DNA from: JBEKHI01 sp050012355
Lineage (GTDB): Bacteria; Actinomycetota; Actinomycetes; Streptosporangiales; Streptosporangiaceae
Reading direction: 5' to 3'
Assembly (NCBI GenBank): GCA_050012355.1
Contig: JBEKHI010000417.1
Span: forward strand, 1 to 8,583
Length of the DNA stretch: 8,583 nt
In this document: piece by piece, positions 1-6,766 of the stretch
Numbering within the stretch: the first letter of the stretch is position 1
How the letters are laid out: every line of letters starts with the position of its first letter
Program-made: the position numbers and the translations under genes
Notes under the pieces: model-generated
What the model saw: only the letters and a program-made list of their open reading frames with translations
Database searches by the model: none
What the model was told of the DNA's origin: nothing

Positions 1-85
1 CCCGGCCGCGCCTGCCCCGCCGTCGCCTGCCCGGCCGCTTTCAGCGGGCACGGGGAAGCGAGTCACGCCACCAAAAGCTGAAGCG

Positions 86-118
86 GTAACACGATGAAAC
101 AGTTACATAACGTACGTT
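86..118. promoter_or_regulatory. Candidate operator: palindromes abutting the -35 box
   Basis: AACGTACGTT (109-118) is a perfect 10-bp palindrome whose last two bases are the first two of the -35 box. Just upstream, GTAAC (86-90) and GTTAC (102-106) form an inverted pair with GAAAC (96-100) between them, and GTTA-CA-TAAC (102-111) is another small inverted repeat. The GTAAC/GAAAC half-sites recall the actinobacterial GlnR box, which would suit a nitrogen-compound importer. The spacing is 5 rather than the usual 6 bases, however, so the assignment is weak. Position over the -35 suggests a repressor; an upstream site could serve an activator. Confidence 0.4.
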
Positions 119-145
119 GACTTGCCTCGCGGACCCTCGTAGCGT
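117..145 (+). promoter_or_regulatory. Predicted sigma70/HrdB-type promoter of the ABC transporter operon
   Basis: A -35 box TTGACT (117-122) is followed after exactly 17 bases by TAGCGT (140-145), which fits the actinomycete vegetative pattern (TTGAC plus TAGNNT). It is the best promoter match before the operon and lies in a locally AT-rich island. The predicted start is around 151-153. A second -10-like hexamer, TAGTAT (162-167), lies downstream but has no recognisable -35 at the right distance. Box and spacing are seen directly; use as a promoter is inference. Confidence 0.6.
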
Positions 146-432
146 GAGCGTACTTTGTTCTTAGTATGCACATTCGTTCGCATAGCGGACGCTTCATACC
201 GGACAGTAGGGGATACGGTGTTCGACCCGCGCGGGACGGTGCGGCGCCAGCGACTGCGCCCCGACACGCACAGGACGACGGTTGCCCCAGCTCACGACCG
301 GCACCGACAAGGCAGGCAGCGCCGTGAAAATGCTACGGCGCACGATGTCACAAAAGGAACATTCCTCAACCGATCGGATAGGCGTGATGTTAGCCTCGTT
401 GGGCCTGCTGGGCAGTCCCTCACACGTCGGGA

Positions 433-458
433 CCGGCAGGCCCTTGGGGCCAGACCGG
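433..458 (+). other. Leader stem-loop
   Basis: The leader RNA can form a hairpin: CCGG (433-436) pairs with CCGG (455-458), and GGCCC (439-443) pairs with GGGCC (447-451) around a three-base loop, with a small asymmetric internal bulge. It lies about 105 bases before the first start codon. No U-tract follows, so it is not an intrinsic terminator. GC-rich DNA produces such stems by chance, so function is uncertain. Confidence 0.25.
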
Positions 459-546
459 CGACGCGATGACGGGTCGGACCGGCGGATCCCGGCGGTTGAG
501 ACCCGCGACGCGTATGACACGCTCCCCCTGGCGGGCGCGACCCTAT

Positions 547-552
547 AAGGAG
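547..552 (+). promoter_or_regulatory. Ribosome-binding site of the first binding protein
   Basis: AAGGAG lies 10 bases before the ATG at 563 and supports that start over internal alternatives, because the Tat signal begins soon after it. Confidence 0.75.
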
Positions 553-562
553 ACCGAAAACC

Positions 563-1951
563 ATGACTGACCCAACTGCTCAGCCTGCCGGCCCTGGGCG
601 GACCGACATAGCCGGTCTTTCCCGGCGTGGCCTGTTGCGCACCGCTGGCACCGGTGCGGCTGTCCTTGGTGGCGGCGCACTGCTGGACGCTTGCAGCTCC
701 GGTATCAAGGGCTCCAGTTCGGGCTCAGGCTCGACCGGAACGATCAAGATCGGCTGGATTCACCCTATTACCGGCCCGGAGGCGGGCTTTGGCAAGCCGG
801 ACTCCTGGGTGCACTCGAAGATCATGGCGACCTCCCAGTTCAAGAACGGGATCAAGATCGGCAGCAAGACCTACACGGTCGAGTACACCTCCTACGACAC
901 CCAGTCGGACGACACCAAGGCCGGTGACCTGGCCAAGCAGGCCATCACCGACGGCGCGGACCTGCTGTTCGCCTCCTCCACCCCGGAGACGGTGAACGGC
1001 GTCGCTCTGCAGGCCAACGCCCTCGGCGTCCCGCTGATCTGCTCGAACTGCCCGTGGGAGTCCTACTACGGCGCGCTGGGCGGCAACCCGACCAAGCCGA
1101 CGTTGAAGCCGAAGTACTCCATCCTTTACTTCCTGGGCGCCGAGCACCTGGCCGAGTGCTTTATCCCGATGTGGAACCGGATCCACGACAAGTACGCGGA
1201 TAACAAGAAAGTCTCGGCGCTGTTCCCGAGCGATGCCGACGGTGACGCGTTCCGCGCGGTGTTCCCTGGCATCCTCAGCGGCGCCGGGTACAGCATGGAC
1301 CTGTCGTCCTCCTACCCGGACGGCACCACCAACTACACCTCGATCATCTCGAACTTCAAGTCCTCGGGCGCGGAGTTCTTCACCTGCGTGCCGCTGCCGT
1401 CGGACTTCCCGACCTACTGGAAGCAGTCCATCCAGCAGGGCTACAAGCCGAAGCTGGCCACCGTCGCCAAGGTGCTGCTGTTCCCGACCGACGCGTACGC
1501 GATGGGCTCGTCGGCGTACAACATCGCCACCGACGCTTGGTGGGTCCCGACGCTGCCCTGGACGTCCTCGCTGACCGGCGAGACTTGTTCCGCGCTCGCG
1601 GCCGACTACACCGCCGCGGGCAACGGCCAGCCGAACGCGAACATCAGCAACTACTCCCTCTGGGAGATCGCGTATAAGGCCCTGACCTCGGTCAGCGACC
1701 CGCACGACCACGAGGAACTCGCCGACGCGCTGTACAAGGTGGACCTCCCCGAGGCCATCGCGGGCCCGTTGAACTTCGCCTCCACCGACGCCAAGACCAA
1801 CCCGGCGCCGGGCGTGGCGATCACCCCGCCGGCCGGCATCCAGTGGCAGAAGGACCCGACCGGCCAGTACCCGCTCGTCTCGGTGGTCGTGGACAACTCC
1901 ATACAGCCGAACGCCAAGATCACCGGCGACCTGCTGCCCACGTTCCCATAA
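563..1951 (+). CDS. ABC transporter substrate-binding lipoprotein, HAAT/Liv type (copy 1)
   Basis: This is the extracytoplasmic solute receptor of a branched-chain amino acid/amide-type ABC importer, 462 aa. The N-terminus has a twin-arginine motif (SRRGLLR, residues 20-26), a hydrophobic stretch, and a lipobox LDAC with the lipidated Cys at 44, so it is probably exported folded through Tat and anchored to the outer face of the membrane. A Ser/Gly-rich linker (about 45-58) leads into a type I periplasmic-binding fold starting IKIGWIHPITG. The segment SSTPETV (about 138-144) occupies the position where ligand-contacting Ser/Thr residues lie in this family. The protein aligns end to end, without large gaps, to the next gene product, including the residues just after the lipobox, so the two are tandem paralogues. 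The start is set by AAGGAG ten bases upstream. The ligand is not determinable; amino acids, amides, urea-like or aromatic compounds are all known for the superfamily. UrtA-type urea receptors look different. Confidence 0.92.
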   Translation: MTDPTAQPAGPGRTDIAGLSRRGLLRTAGTGAAVLGGGALLDACSSGIKGSSSGSGSTGTIKIGWIHPITGPEAGFGKPDSWVHSKIMATSQFKNGIKIGSKTYTVEYTSYDTQSDDTKAGDLAKQAITDGADLLFASSTPETVNGVALQANALGVPLICSNCPWESYYGALGGNPTKPTLKPKYSILYFLGAEHLAECFIPMWNRIHDKYADNKKVSALFPSDADGDAFRAVFPGILSGAGYSMDLSSSYPDGTTNYTSIISNFKSSGAEFFTCVPLPSDFPTYWKQSIQQGYKPKLATVAKVLLFPTDAYAMGSSAYNIATDAWWVPTLPWTSSLTGETCSALAADYTAAGNGQPNANISNYSLWEIAYKALTSVSDPHDHEELADALYKVDLPEAIAGPLNFASTDAKTNPAPGVAITPPAGIQWQKDPTGQYPLVSVVVDNSIQPNAKITGDLLPTFP

Positions 1952-1973
1952 TCGAAAATTAGCCAGCAGTTCC

Positions 1974-2016
1974 CTCGTACCCCTCCGGATGGGACTATTT
2001 CCCGGAGGGGTACGAG
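1974..2016 (+). other. Intercistronic stem-loop between the two binding-protein genes
   Basis: A perfect 15-bp inverted repeat is present: CTCGTACCCCTCCGG (1974-1988) and CCGGAGGGGTACGAG (2002-2016), with a 13-base loop. It begins 23 bases after the stop codon of the first binding-protein gene. No run of T follows, so it is not a classical intrinsic terminator. In Liv/Mal-type operons, such intercistronic stems are known to protect the upstream binding-protein message from 3' exonucleases or to cause partial termination, giving excess receptor over membrane subunits. That role is inferred here. Confidence 0.7.
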
Positions 2017-2059
2017 CAGGACCTTAACCCCGATAACAGAAAAAGCTGGGGGGCGGTCT

Positions 2060-2065
2060 AGGAGG
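2060..2065 (+). promoter_or_regulatory. Strong ribosome-binding site of the second binding protein
   Basis: AGGAGG, a full Shine-Dalgarno core, lies seven bases before the ATG at 2073. This second receptor gene therefore has its own strong initiation signal and does not depend on coupling to the gene before it. Confidence 0.8.
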
Positions 2066-2072
2066 AACTGAT

Positions 2073-3383
2073 ATGCCCGACAGAACAATCACTCGTCGCA
2101 ATGCTCTCACCGCCGCGGGCGCGACGGCCACGGGCGGCGTCCTTGCTGCTTGCAGCTCCAGCATCAAGGGCACCAGCTCCACCACGACCAGGGAACTCAA
2201 AATCGGCTGGCTGCACCCGCTAACCGGTTCTGAGGCCTCCTTCGGCTCGGCGGACACCTTTGTTCTGAGCAAGATCCGGGCCACCCCGCAGTACAGCAAT
2301 GGCTTTTCTATCGGCGGTAAGACCTGGAAGGTCACGGTCATTTCCTACGACTCCCAGTCGAGTCCCACCGTAGCGGGCGACCTGGCTCACCAGGCGATCA
2401 ACTCCGACGGCGTCGACATGCTGGTGGCCTCGTCCACCCCCGAGACCGTCACCCCGGTGGCCAACGCCGGCGAGGCTCTCGGGGTCCCGGTGGTCTGCAC
2501 CGATATCCCATGGGAGTCCTGGTACACCGGCCTCGGCGGCAATCTCGCGAACCCGGTATTCAAGCCGAAGTACGCCGTCGACTTCTTCTTCGGCGTCGAG
2601 CACCTGGCCGGGGCTTACATCGCGATGTGGAAGCGGTTCAGCACCAACAAGATCGTGGCCGCCGCTTTCCCCAATGACTCCGACGGCAACGTGTTCCGCG
2701 CGGTCTGGCCCGGCTTCGCCAAGAAAGCCGGCTACACGCTGGTCGTGCCGCCCCCTTACACCGACGGCGCGACCGACTACACGAGCCTTATCTCGGCATT
2801 CAAGGCCGGCAACTGCGAACTGTTCACCAACGTTTCACTTCCGCCCGACTTCGCGATCATGTGGAAGCAGATGTACCAGCAGGGCTTCCATCCCAAGCTC
2901 GCGACCGTCGGCAAGGACCTGCTCTTCCCGAGTGACACGTACTCACTCGGGTCGCTGGCGAACAACGTCGCGATCAACGCCAGATGGAACCCCGTCCTGC
3001 CGTACCAATCGAGCCTAACTGGCCAGACCTGCACCGAATACGGGAACGATTTCGAGACGACAACCGGCGGGCAGTGGATTCAGTCAATGGGCGGCAGCTA
3101 CGCGCTGTTCGAGGTCGCGCACGCGGTTTTCACCAGCGTCAGCGACCCGAAGGACAAGACCGAGGTCGCGGCGACCCTGCAGAAAATCGACATACCGATG
3201 ACCATGGTCGGCCCGCTGGACTGGTCCGACCCCAAGAACCCCGCCCCGGGCGTCCGGGTTATTTTCCCGGTTGGCGCCCAGTGGCAAAAGGGCACAAAGT
3301 ACCCTTACGACCTACTAGTGGTAGATAACACCCTCAACCCCAAGGTGCCCATCCAGGCGCCGCTTAAAGAGACATATGCCTGA
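2073..3383 (+). CDS. ABC transporter substrate-binding lipoprotein, HAAT/Liv type (copy 2)
   Basis: Second solute receptor of the cassette, 436 aa. It has a shorter N-region than copy 1 but the same architecture: twin arginines in TRRNAL (residues 7-12), a short Ala/Gly-rich hydrophobic stretch, lipobox LAAC with Cys27, a Ser/Thr linker, then the binding domain beginning LKIGWLHPLTG. Long blocks match copy 1, including the SSTPETV segment, a PWES motif, GGN, KPKY and EHLA, over the whole length. Differences fall in likely pocket-lining stretches (copy 1 has SNCPWESYYG, this one TDIPWESWYT), so specificities may differ. An AGGAGG site precedes the ATG. The stop codon lies inside the start of the next gene (ATGCCTGA, 8-base overlap), which couples it to the ATPase gene. 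Ligand unknown; family assignment is firm. Confidence 0.92.
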   Translation: MPDRTITRRNALTAAGATATGGVLAACSSSIKGTSSTTTRELKIGWLHPLTGSEASFGSADTFVLSKIRATPQYSNGFSIGGKTWKVTVISYDSQSSPTVAGDLAHQAINSDGVDMLVASSTPETVTPVANAGEALGVPVVCTDIPWESWYTGLGGNLANPVFKPKYAVDFFFGVEHLAGAYIAMWKRFSTNKIVAAAFPNDSDGNVFRAVWPGFAKKAGYTLVVPPPYTDGATDYTSLISAFKAGNCELFTNVSLPPDFAIMWKQMYQQGFHPKLATVGKDLLFPSDTYSLGSLANNVAINARWNPVLPYQSSLTGQTCTEYGNDFETTTGGQWIQSMGGSYALFEVAHAVFTSVSDPKDKTEVAATLQKIDIPMTMVGPLDWSDPKNPAPGVRVIFPVGAQWQKGTKYPYDLLVVDNTLNPKVPIQAPLKETYA

Positions 3384-4110
3384 GAACACGTTGCTCGAAC
3401 TGCGGGCCATCACGAAGCGGTTCGGACAGGTCGTCATCGCCGACGATGTGTCCCTCGCCGTGAGCCCCGGGGACAGCGTCGGGATCGTGGGGCCGAACGG
3501 CGCTGGCAAGACCAGCCTGTTCGGCCTCATCTCCGGCGACCTGACCCCCAACGCCGGCAAGGTCATCTTCGCCGGTAACAACGTCACCAAGCTGGACTCG
3601 GCCGCCAGGACCCGGCTCGGCATCGGGCGCACCTACCAGGTGCCCCGGCCGTTCACGGACATGACGGTGTTCGAGAACGTGCTGGTCGCCGCCCAGCAGG
3701 GCGGTGGCCTGCGACGGGCGGCCAGCTACGCGCGGGCCGGCGAGTGCCTGGAACGCACCGGCATGGCCAAGGTGGCGAACACGCCCACCGGACGACTCGG
3801 GCTGCTGCAACGCAAGCGGCTTGAGATCGCCAGGGCGCTCGCCCCGGGGCCCCAACTGCTGCTGCTCGACGAGGTGGCGGGCGGTCTCACCGACGCCGAG
3901 TGCGGCGAGCTCATCGAGATCATCCGCGGCATCCTCGCCGAGGGCACGGCGGTGATCTGGATCGAGCACGTCGTCCGGGCACTCACCCAGGTGGCCGAAC
4001 GCCTGCTGTGCCTGTACGGCGGCCACTTCATCGGCGACGGCGATCCCGCGACGGTGATGAACAGCCCCGAGGTTCGCGAGGTCTATCTAGGCTCGGAGGT
4101 GAAGGCCTGA
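3376..4110 (+). CDS. livG: ABC transporter ATP-binding protein, LivG family, with degenerate signature motif
   Basis: One of two cytoplasmic ATPases that would drive the LivH/LivM permease, 244 aa, the usual length. Motifs in order: Walker A GPNGAGKT (39-46, Lys45), Q-loop Gln88 in RTYQVPRPF, Walker B LLLLDE (Asp165, Glu166), D-loop GGLTDAE, and H-loop His198 in IEHV. The unusual point is the ABC signature before RLEIARAL. It reads LGLLQ (141-145) where LivG proteins normally have L-S-Y-G-Q, so the phosphate-contacting Ser and the second Gly are replaced. I recall this LLQRKRLE variant in a subgroup of LivG-like proteins, so it is probably not a sequencing error; the frame and flanking motifs are intact. 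The start overlaps the preceding gene by 8 bases, with only a weak purine-rich site (AAAGAGA, 3366-3372), so translation probably depends on coupling. The stop overlaps the next start (TGATG). Confidence 0.93.
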   Translation: MPENTLLELRAITKRFGQVVIADDVSLAVSPGDSVGIVGPNGAGKTSLFGLISGDLTPNAGKVIFAGNNVTKLDSAARTRLGIGRTYQVPRPFTDMTVFENVLVAAQQGGGLRRAASYARAGECLERTGMAKVANTPTGRLGLLQRKRLEIARALAPGPQLLLLDEVAGGLTDAECGELIEIIRGILAEGTAVIWIEHVVRALTQVAERLLCLYGGHFIGDGDPATVMNSPEVREVYLGSEVKA

Positions 4111-4850
4111 TGCCACCGGTACTCGAGGTACGCGACCTGAGCGTGTATCACGGGCAGTTGCGCGCGCTGGACGACGTCTCGTTCGCGGTCAACACCGGCG
4201 AGGTGTACGCCATGATCGGTGCGAACGGCGCGGGCAAGACCACGCTGATGCGCACGATCGCCGGCCTGCACACTCCCGCCACCGGCGATATCTTGCTGGA
4301 CGGCACCAGCGTCACGAAGATGCGCCCTGACCTGCGGGCCAGGGCTGGCATCGTCATGGTGCCCGAAGGCCGCAGGCTGTTCCCGTCCCTGACCTTGGAG
4401 GAGAACCTCCAGGTCGGCGCGACCTACGCTCGCAAGGGGCCGTGGAACATCGCCCGGGTGTACGACCTGTTCCCGTGGATGAAGGACCGCAAGAAGCAGC
4501 GCACCGCGCAGATGTCCGGCGGCGAGCAGCAGTCGGTCGCGATCGGCCGGGCGCTGGTCGCCAATCCGAAGATGCTGCTGCTCGATGAGCTGTCGCTCGG
4601 CCTGGCCCCGGTGATCGTGGAGCGCATCTACGAGATGCTGCCGCAGATCCTCGAGTCCGGCGTGACCGTGCTGCTCGTCGAGCAGGATGTCAGCCACGCA
4701 CTGCGCGCGGCCACCCACATCCACTGCCTGCTAGAAGGCCGTACCACACTGACCGGCCGCCCGAGCGATGTGACCACCGAGCAGGTGCAAGCCGCGTACT
4801 TCGGCCTGACCACCACCTCGAAGGGAGCGACACCCAATGGCCTGGGTTAA
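4110..4850 (+). CDS. livF: ABC transporter ATP-binding protein, LivF family
   Basis: Second ATPase subunit, 246 aa, pairing with LivG beneath the permease. Visible motifs are Walker A GANGAGKT (37-44, Lys43), Q-loop region VMVPEGRRLFPSLT, a proper signature MSGGEQQ (135-141), Walker B MLLLDE (Asp159, Glu160) and SLGLAP. The H-loop position carries Gln192 (VEQD) in place of His, which is normal for LivF but not for LivG. The open frame extends upstream to 3900, but the upstream part is the antiphase reading of livG. The true start is the ATG at 4110, which shares one base with the livG stop and has GGAGGTGA (4095-4102) seven bases before it. The C-terminus runs 14 bases into livH. Confidence 0.94.
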   Translation: MPPVLEVRDLSVYHGQLRALDDVSFAVNTGEVYAMIGANGAGKTTLMRTIAGLHTPATGDILLDGTSVTKMRPDLRARAGIVMVPEGRRLFPSLTLEENLQVGATYARKGPWNIARVYDLFPWMKDRKKQRTAQMSGGEQQSVAIGRALVANPKMLLLDELSLGLAPVIVERIYEMLPQILESGVTVLLVEQDVSHALRAATHIHCLLEGRTTLTGRPSDVTTEQVQAAYFGLTTTSKGATPNGLG

Positions 4851-5712
4851 CGCCATCATCCAGGGCATCCTGACCGGCGGGCTCTACGCCCTGTTCGCGT
4901 GCGGGCTGTCCCTGATGTTCGGGGTGATGAAGGTGATCAACCTGGCCCACGGCGACATCGCCGTCGTCGGCGCCTACGTGGCCCTCGGGGTCATCACCGT
5001 CACCCACATTCCGTGGCTGTGGTCGTTCCTGCTGGTGGTCCCGATCATGGGCGTGGTGGGATACCTGCTGCAGCGGACCCTCATCCAGACCGCGCTGAAC
5101 AAGTCCGAGCTCACCACGCTGCTGGTGATGTTCGGCCTGTCGGTGGTGATCGAGAACGCGCTGCTGCAGTTCCTGTCAGCCAACAGCCGCGCCCTCGGCT
5201 CGGGTTCCTCGCTGGTCCAGGGGGCCTTCAAGATCAGCTCGCAGATCTCGCTGCCCTACCTGCTGCTGATCGTCTTCGCGGTGGCGGTGGTGGTGCTGCT
5301 CGGGCTGCAGTACTTCCTGTCCAGGGCCAAGTACGGCCGGCTGATCAGGGCGGTGGCCGACGATCAGGACGCGGCGCAGCTGTCCGGCGTCAATTACCGC
5401 CACGTGTTCGGCATCGCGGCGGCGATCGCGTTCGGCACCGCGGCGCTCGGCGGAATCGCTTACGGTGCCTACTCCGGGTTCGCCCCGACCACCGGGACCG
5501 ACACGATCCTGCTCTTCGCGTTCGCCGCGGTCGTCATCGGCGGCATCGGATCGCTGTGGGGCACCCTGGTCGGCGGCATCGTGCTCGGCGTCGCGCAGGC
5601 GGTCGGCGGCCAGATCAACATCGCCGACGAGCAACTGGCCGGATTCCTCATCTTCCTCTTGGTCCTGGTGCTCATGCCGCAGGGCCTGACCGGTCGCCGG
5701 AGGACAGCATGA
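4837..5712 (+). CDS. livH: ABC transporter permease, LivH family
   Basis: Integral membrane permease, 291 aa, that would form the translocation path with LivM. About eight hydrophobic segments are spread over the length. Family hallmarks are MKVINLAHGD near residues 31-40 and the cytoplasmic loop GRLIRAVADDQDAAQLSGV around 168-186, which is the coupling region facing the ATPases. The segment VIGGIGSLWGTLVGG (about 231-245) is also typical. The start is supported by AGGGAG (4822-4827) nine bases upstream; it overlaps the end of livF by 14 bases, so the two are translationally coupled. The stop overlaps the livM start (ATGA). Confidence 0.94.
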   Translation: MAWVNAIIQGILTGGLYALFACGLSLMFGVMKVINLAHGDIAVVGAYVALGVITVTHIPWLWSFLLVVPIMGVVGYLLQRTLIQTALNKSELTTLLVMFGLSVVIENALLQFLSANSRALGSGSSLVQGAFKISSQISLPYLLLIVFAVAVVVLLGLQYFLSRAKYGRLIRAVADDQDAAQLSGVNYRHVFGIAAAIAFGTAALGGIAYGAYSGFAPTTGTDTILLFAFAAVVIGGIGSLWGTLVGGIVLGVAQAVGGQINIADEQLAGFLIFLLVLVLMPQGLTGRRRTA

Positions 5713-6752
5713 CCACGCTCACGGAAACCCCGCTGACGGACATCCGGGTTACCCGCTCACGCCGCAACGTCGCCTGGACCGGCATCGCCGCCCTCGTCGT
5801 CATCGTGGTGCTGGCGATGTTCCCGTACATCGTGTACTCCGGCACGACGACGATCCTTACCCAGGCGTTCATCGTGCTGACGATGGCCTGCATGTGGAAC
5901 CTGCTGGCCGGCTACGCCGGGCTAGTCTCGGTCGGTTTGCAGGGTTTTGTCGGCCTAGGCGCCTACGGGGTGCTGATCCTGTCGATGCACGGTGTCTCGC
6001 CATTCACCGCGGTACTGCCGTCAGCGATCATCACCGGAATCATCGCGTTCCCGCTGTGGTGGCTGGTGTCCCGGCTGCGTACCGGCTATTTCGCGATCGC
6101 TACCTGGGTGCTCGCCACCACGATCATGCTGTTCATCGAGCGGTTCAGCTCGATCGGCGGCGGCACCGGCATGCCGCTGCAGGGCCTCGCCGGGATCAGC
6201 TCGGCGCTGCTCACCGCCGACACCTACTGGATCGCGCTGGCCGCCACCGTGATCGCGCTCGCCGCGACGTACTTCCTGCTGCGCAGCAGGCTGGGCCTGT
6301 CGCTGACCGCGATCCGGGACAACGAGGTGGCCGCGGCCAGTTCGGGGGTCAAGGTAGGCCGGACCAGGATGATCGTGTTCATCGTCGCCGCCATGGGCTG
6401 CGCCCTGGCCGGCGGCGTGCTGGCGATCGACCAGCTCCAGGTGGAGCCGAGCGCGGTGTTCAGCGTGCAGTGGACGGCTGAGATGGGGTTCGCCGTGATC
6501 ATCGGCGGCCTCGGCACCATCGAGGGCCCGATCCTCGGCACCGCCGTGTACATGATCTTGCAGCAGACCCTGCAGAACTACAACGCGTGGTACCTGATCA
6601 TCCTGGGACTGGTCGCGATGGGTGTGGCGATGTTCGCCCGTAAGGGCCTGTGGGGCCTGATCGACGAGCGCTTCAACCTGCGGCTGTTCCCGGTGGGCTA
6701 CTACCTGTGGGCACCGGGCGAGAAGCGCGGCCGAAACGGCAAGTCCGCGTAA
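5709..6752 (+). CDS. livM: ABC transporter permease, LivM family
   Basis: Second permease subunit, 347 aa, partner of LivH. A charged cytoplasmic N-tail (about 20 residues) precedes roughly eight to ten hydrophobic segments. LivM features include NLLAGYAGLVSVGLQGFVGL (about 64-83), the loop LGLSLTAIRDNEVAAASSGV around 198-217 and the late motif VIIGGLGTIEGPILG. It ends in a basic tail. The open frame continues upstream to 4899, but that part is an antiphase shadow of livH. The real start is the ATG at 5709, which shares ATGA with the livH stop and has GGAGG (5699-5703) five bases before it. It is the last gene of the cassette. Confidence 0.94.
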   Translation: MTTLTETPLTDIRVTRSRRNVAWTGIAALVVIVVLAMFPYIVYSGTTTILTQAFIVLTMACMWNLLAGYAGLVSVGLQGFVGLGAYGVLILSMHGVSPFTAVLPSAIITGIIAFPLWWLVSRLRTGYFAIATWVLATTIMLFIERFSSIGGGTGMPLQGLAGISSALLTADTYWIALAATVIALAATYFLLRSRLGLSLTAIRDNEVAAASSGVKVGRTRMIVFIVAAMGCALAGGVLAIDQLQVEPSAVFSVQWTAEMGFAVIIGGLGTIEGPILGTAVYMILQQTLQNYNAWYLIILGLVAMGVAMFARKGLWGLIDERFNLRLFPVGYYLWAPGEKRGRNGKSA

Positions 6753-6766
6753 CCTTCGCCCACTCG

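Larger units (their letters stand above)
1..562. other. Upstream non-coding region and long 5' leader of the transporter operon
   Basis: No convincing gene is seen in this stretch. Several short open frames exist on both strands, but they lack ribosome-binding sites, have no consistent G/C third-position bias and resemble no family I know. The first 60 bases are very GC-rich and carry a short direct repeat (CCCGGCCGC at 1-9 and 30-38); they could be the trailing edge of whatever lies upstream. Positions 80-170 are distinctly AT-richer and contain the promoter-like signals listed separately. If transcription starts near 152, the leader to the first start codon is about 410 nt, which is long for an actinomycete. 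I could not match the leader to a known riboswitch. Confidence 0.6.

Noticed and set aside
155..564. Overlapping short open frames on both strands in the leader (104, 108, 88 and 90 codons)
   Set aside because: No ribosome-binding sites, mutually overlapping on both strands, irregular codon use and no recognisable family features; they appear to be chance frames in GC-rich DNA.
725..1711. A 328-codon minus-strand open frame opposite the first receptor gene
   Set aside because: It is a shadow of the strong plus-strand gene: Arg/Val/Gly-rich low-quality composition and no family match, as expected for antisense frames at high GC.
563..1951. UrtA-type urea receptor assignment
   Set aside because: Conserved UrtA segments are not seen, and the gene order and SSTPETV/PWES blocks point to a different HAAT subfamily; the ligand is left open.
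1974..2016. Rho-independent terminator separating the two receptor genes
   Set aside because: No T-run follows the stem and the downstream gene has no clear promoter of its own; an intercistronic processing or stabilising stem fits better.
3900..4109. N-terminal extension of livF upstream of 4110
   Set aside because: The extension is the out-of-frame reading of livG, Arg/His-rich, while the ATG at 4110 has a good GGAGGTGA site and a normal LivF N-terminus.
4899..5708. A LivH-LivM fusion suggested by the 617-codon frame
   Set aside because: The first 270 codons are the wrong frame of livH; livM starts at the ATG at 5709, overlapping the livH stop.
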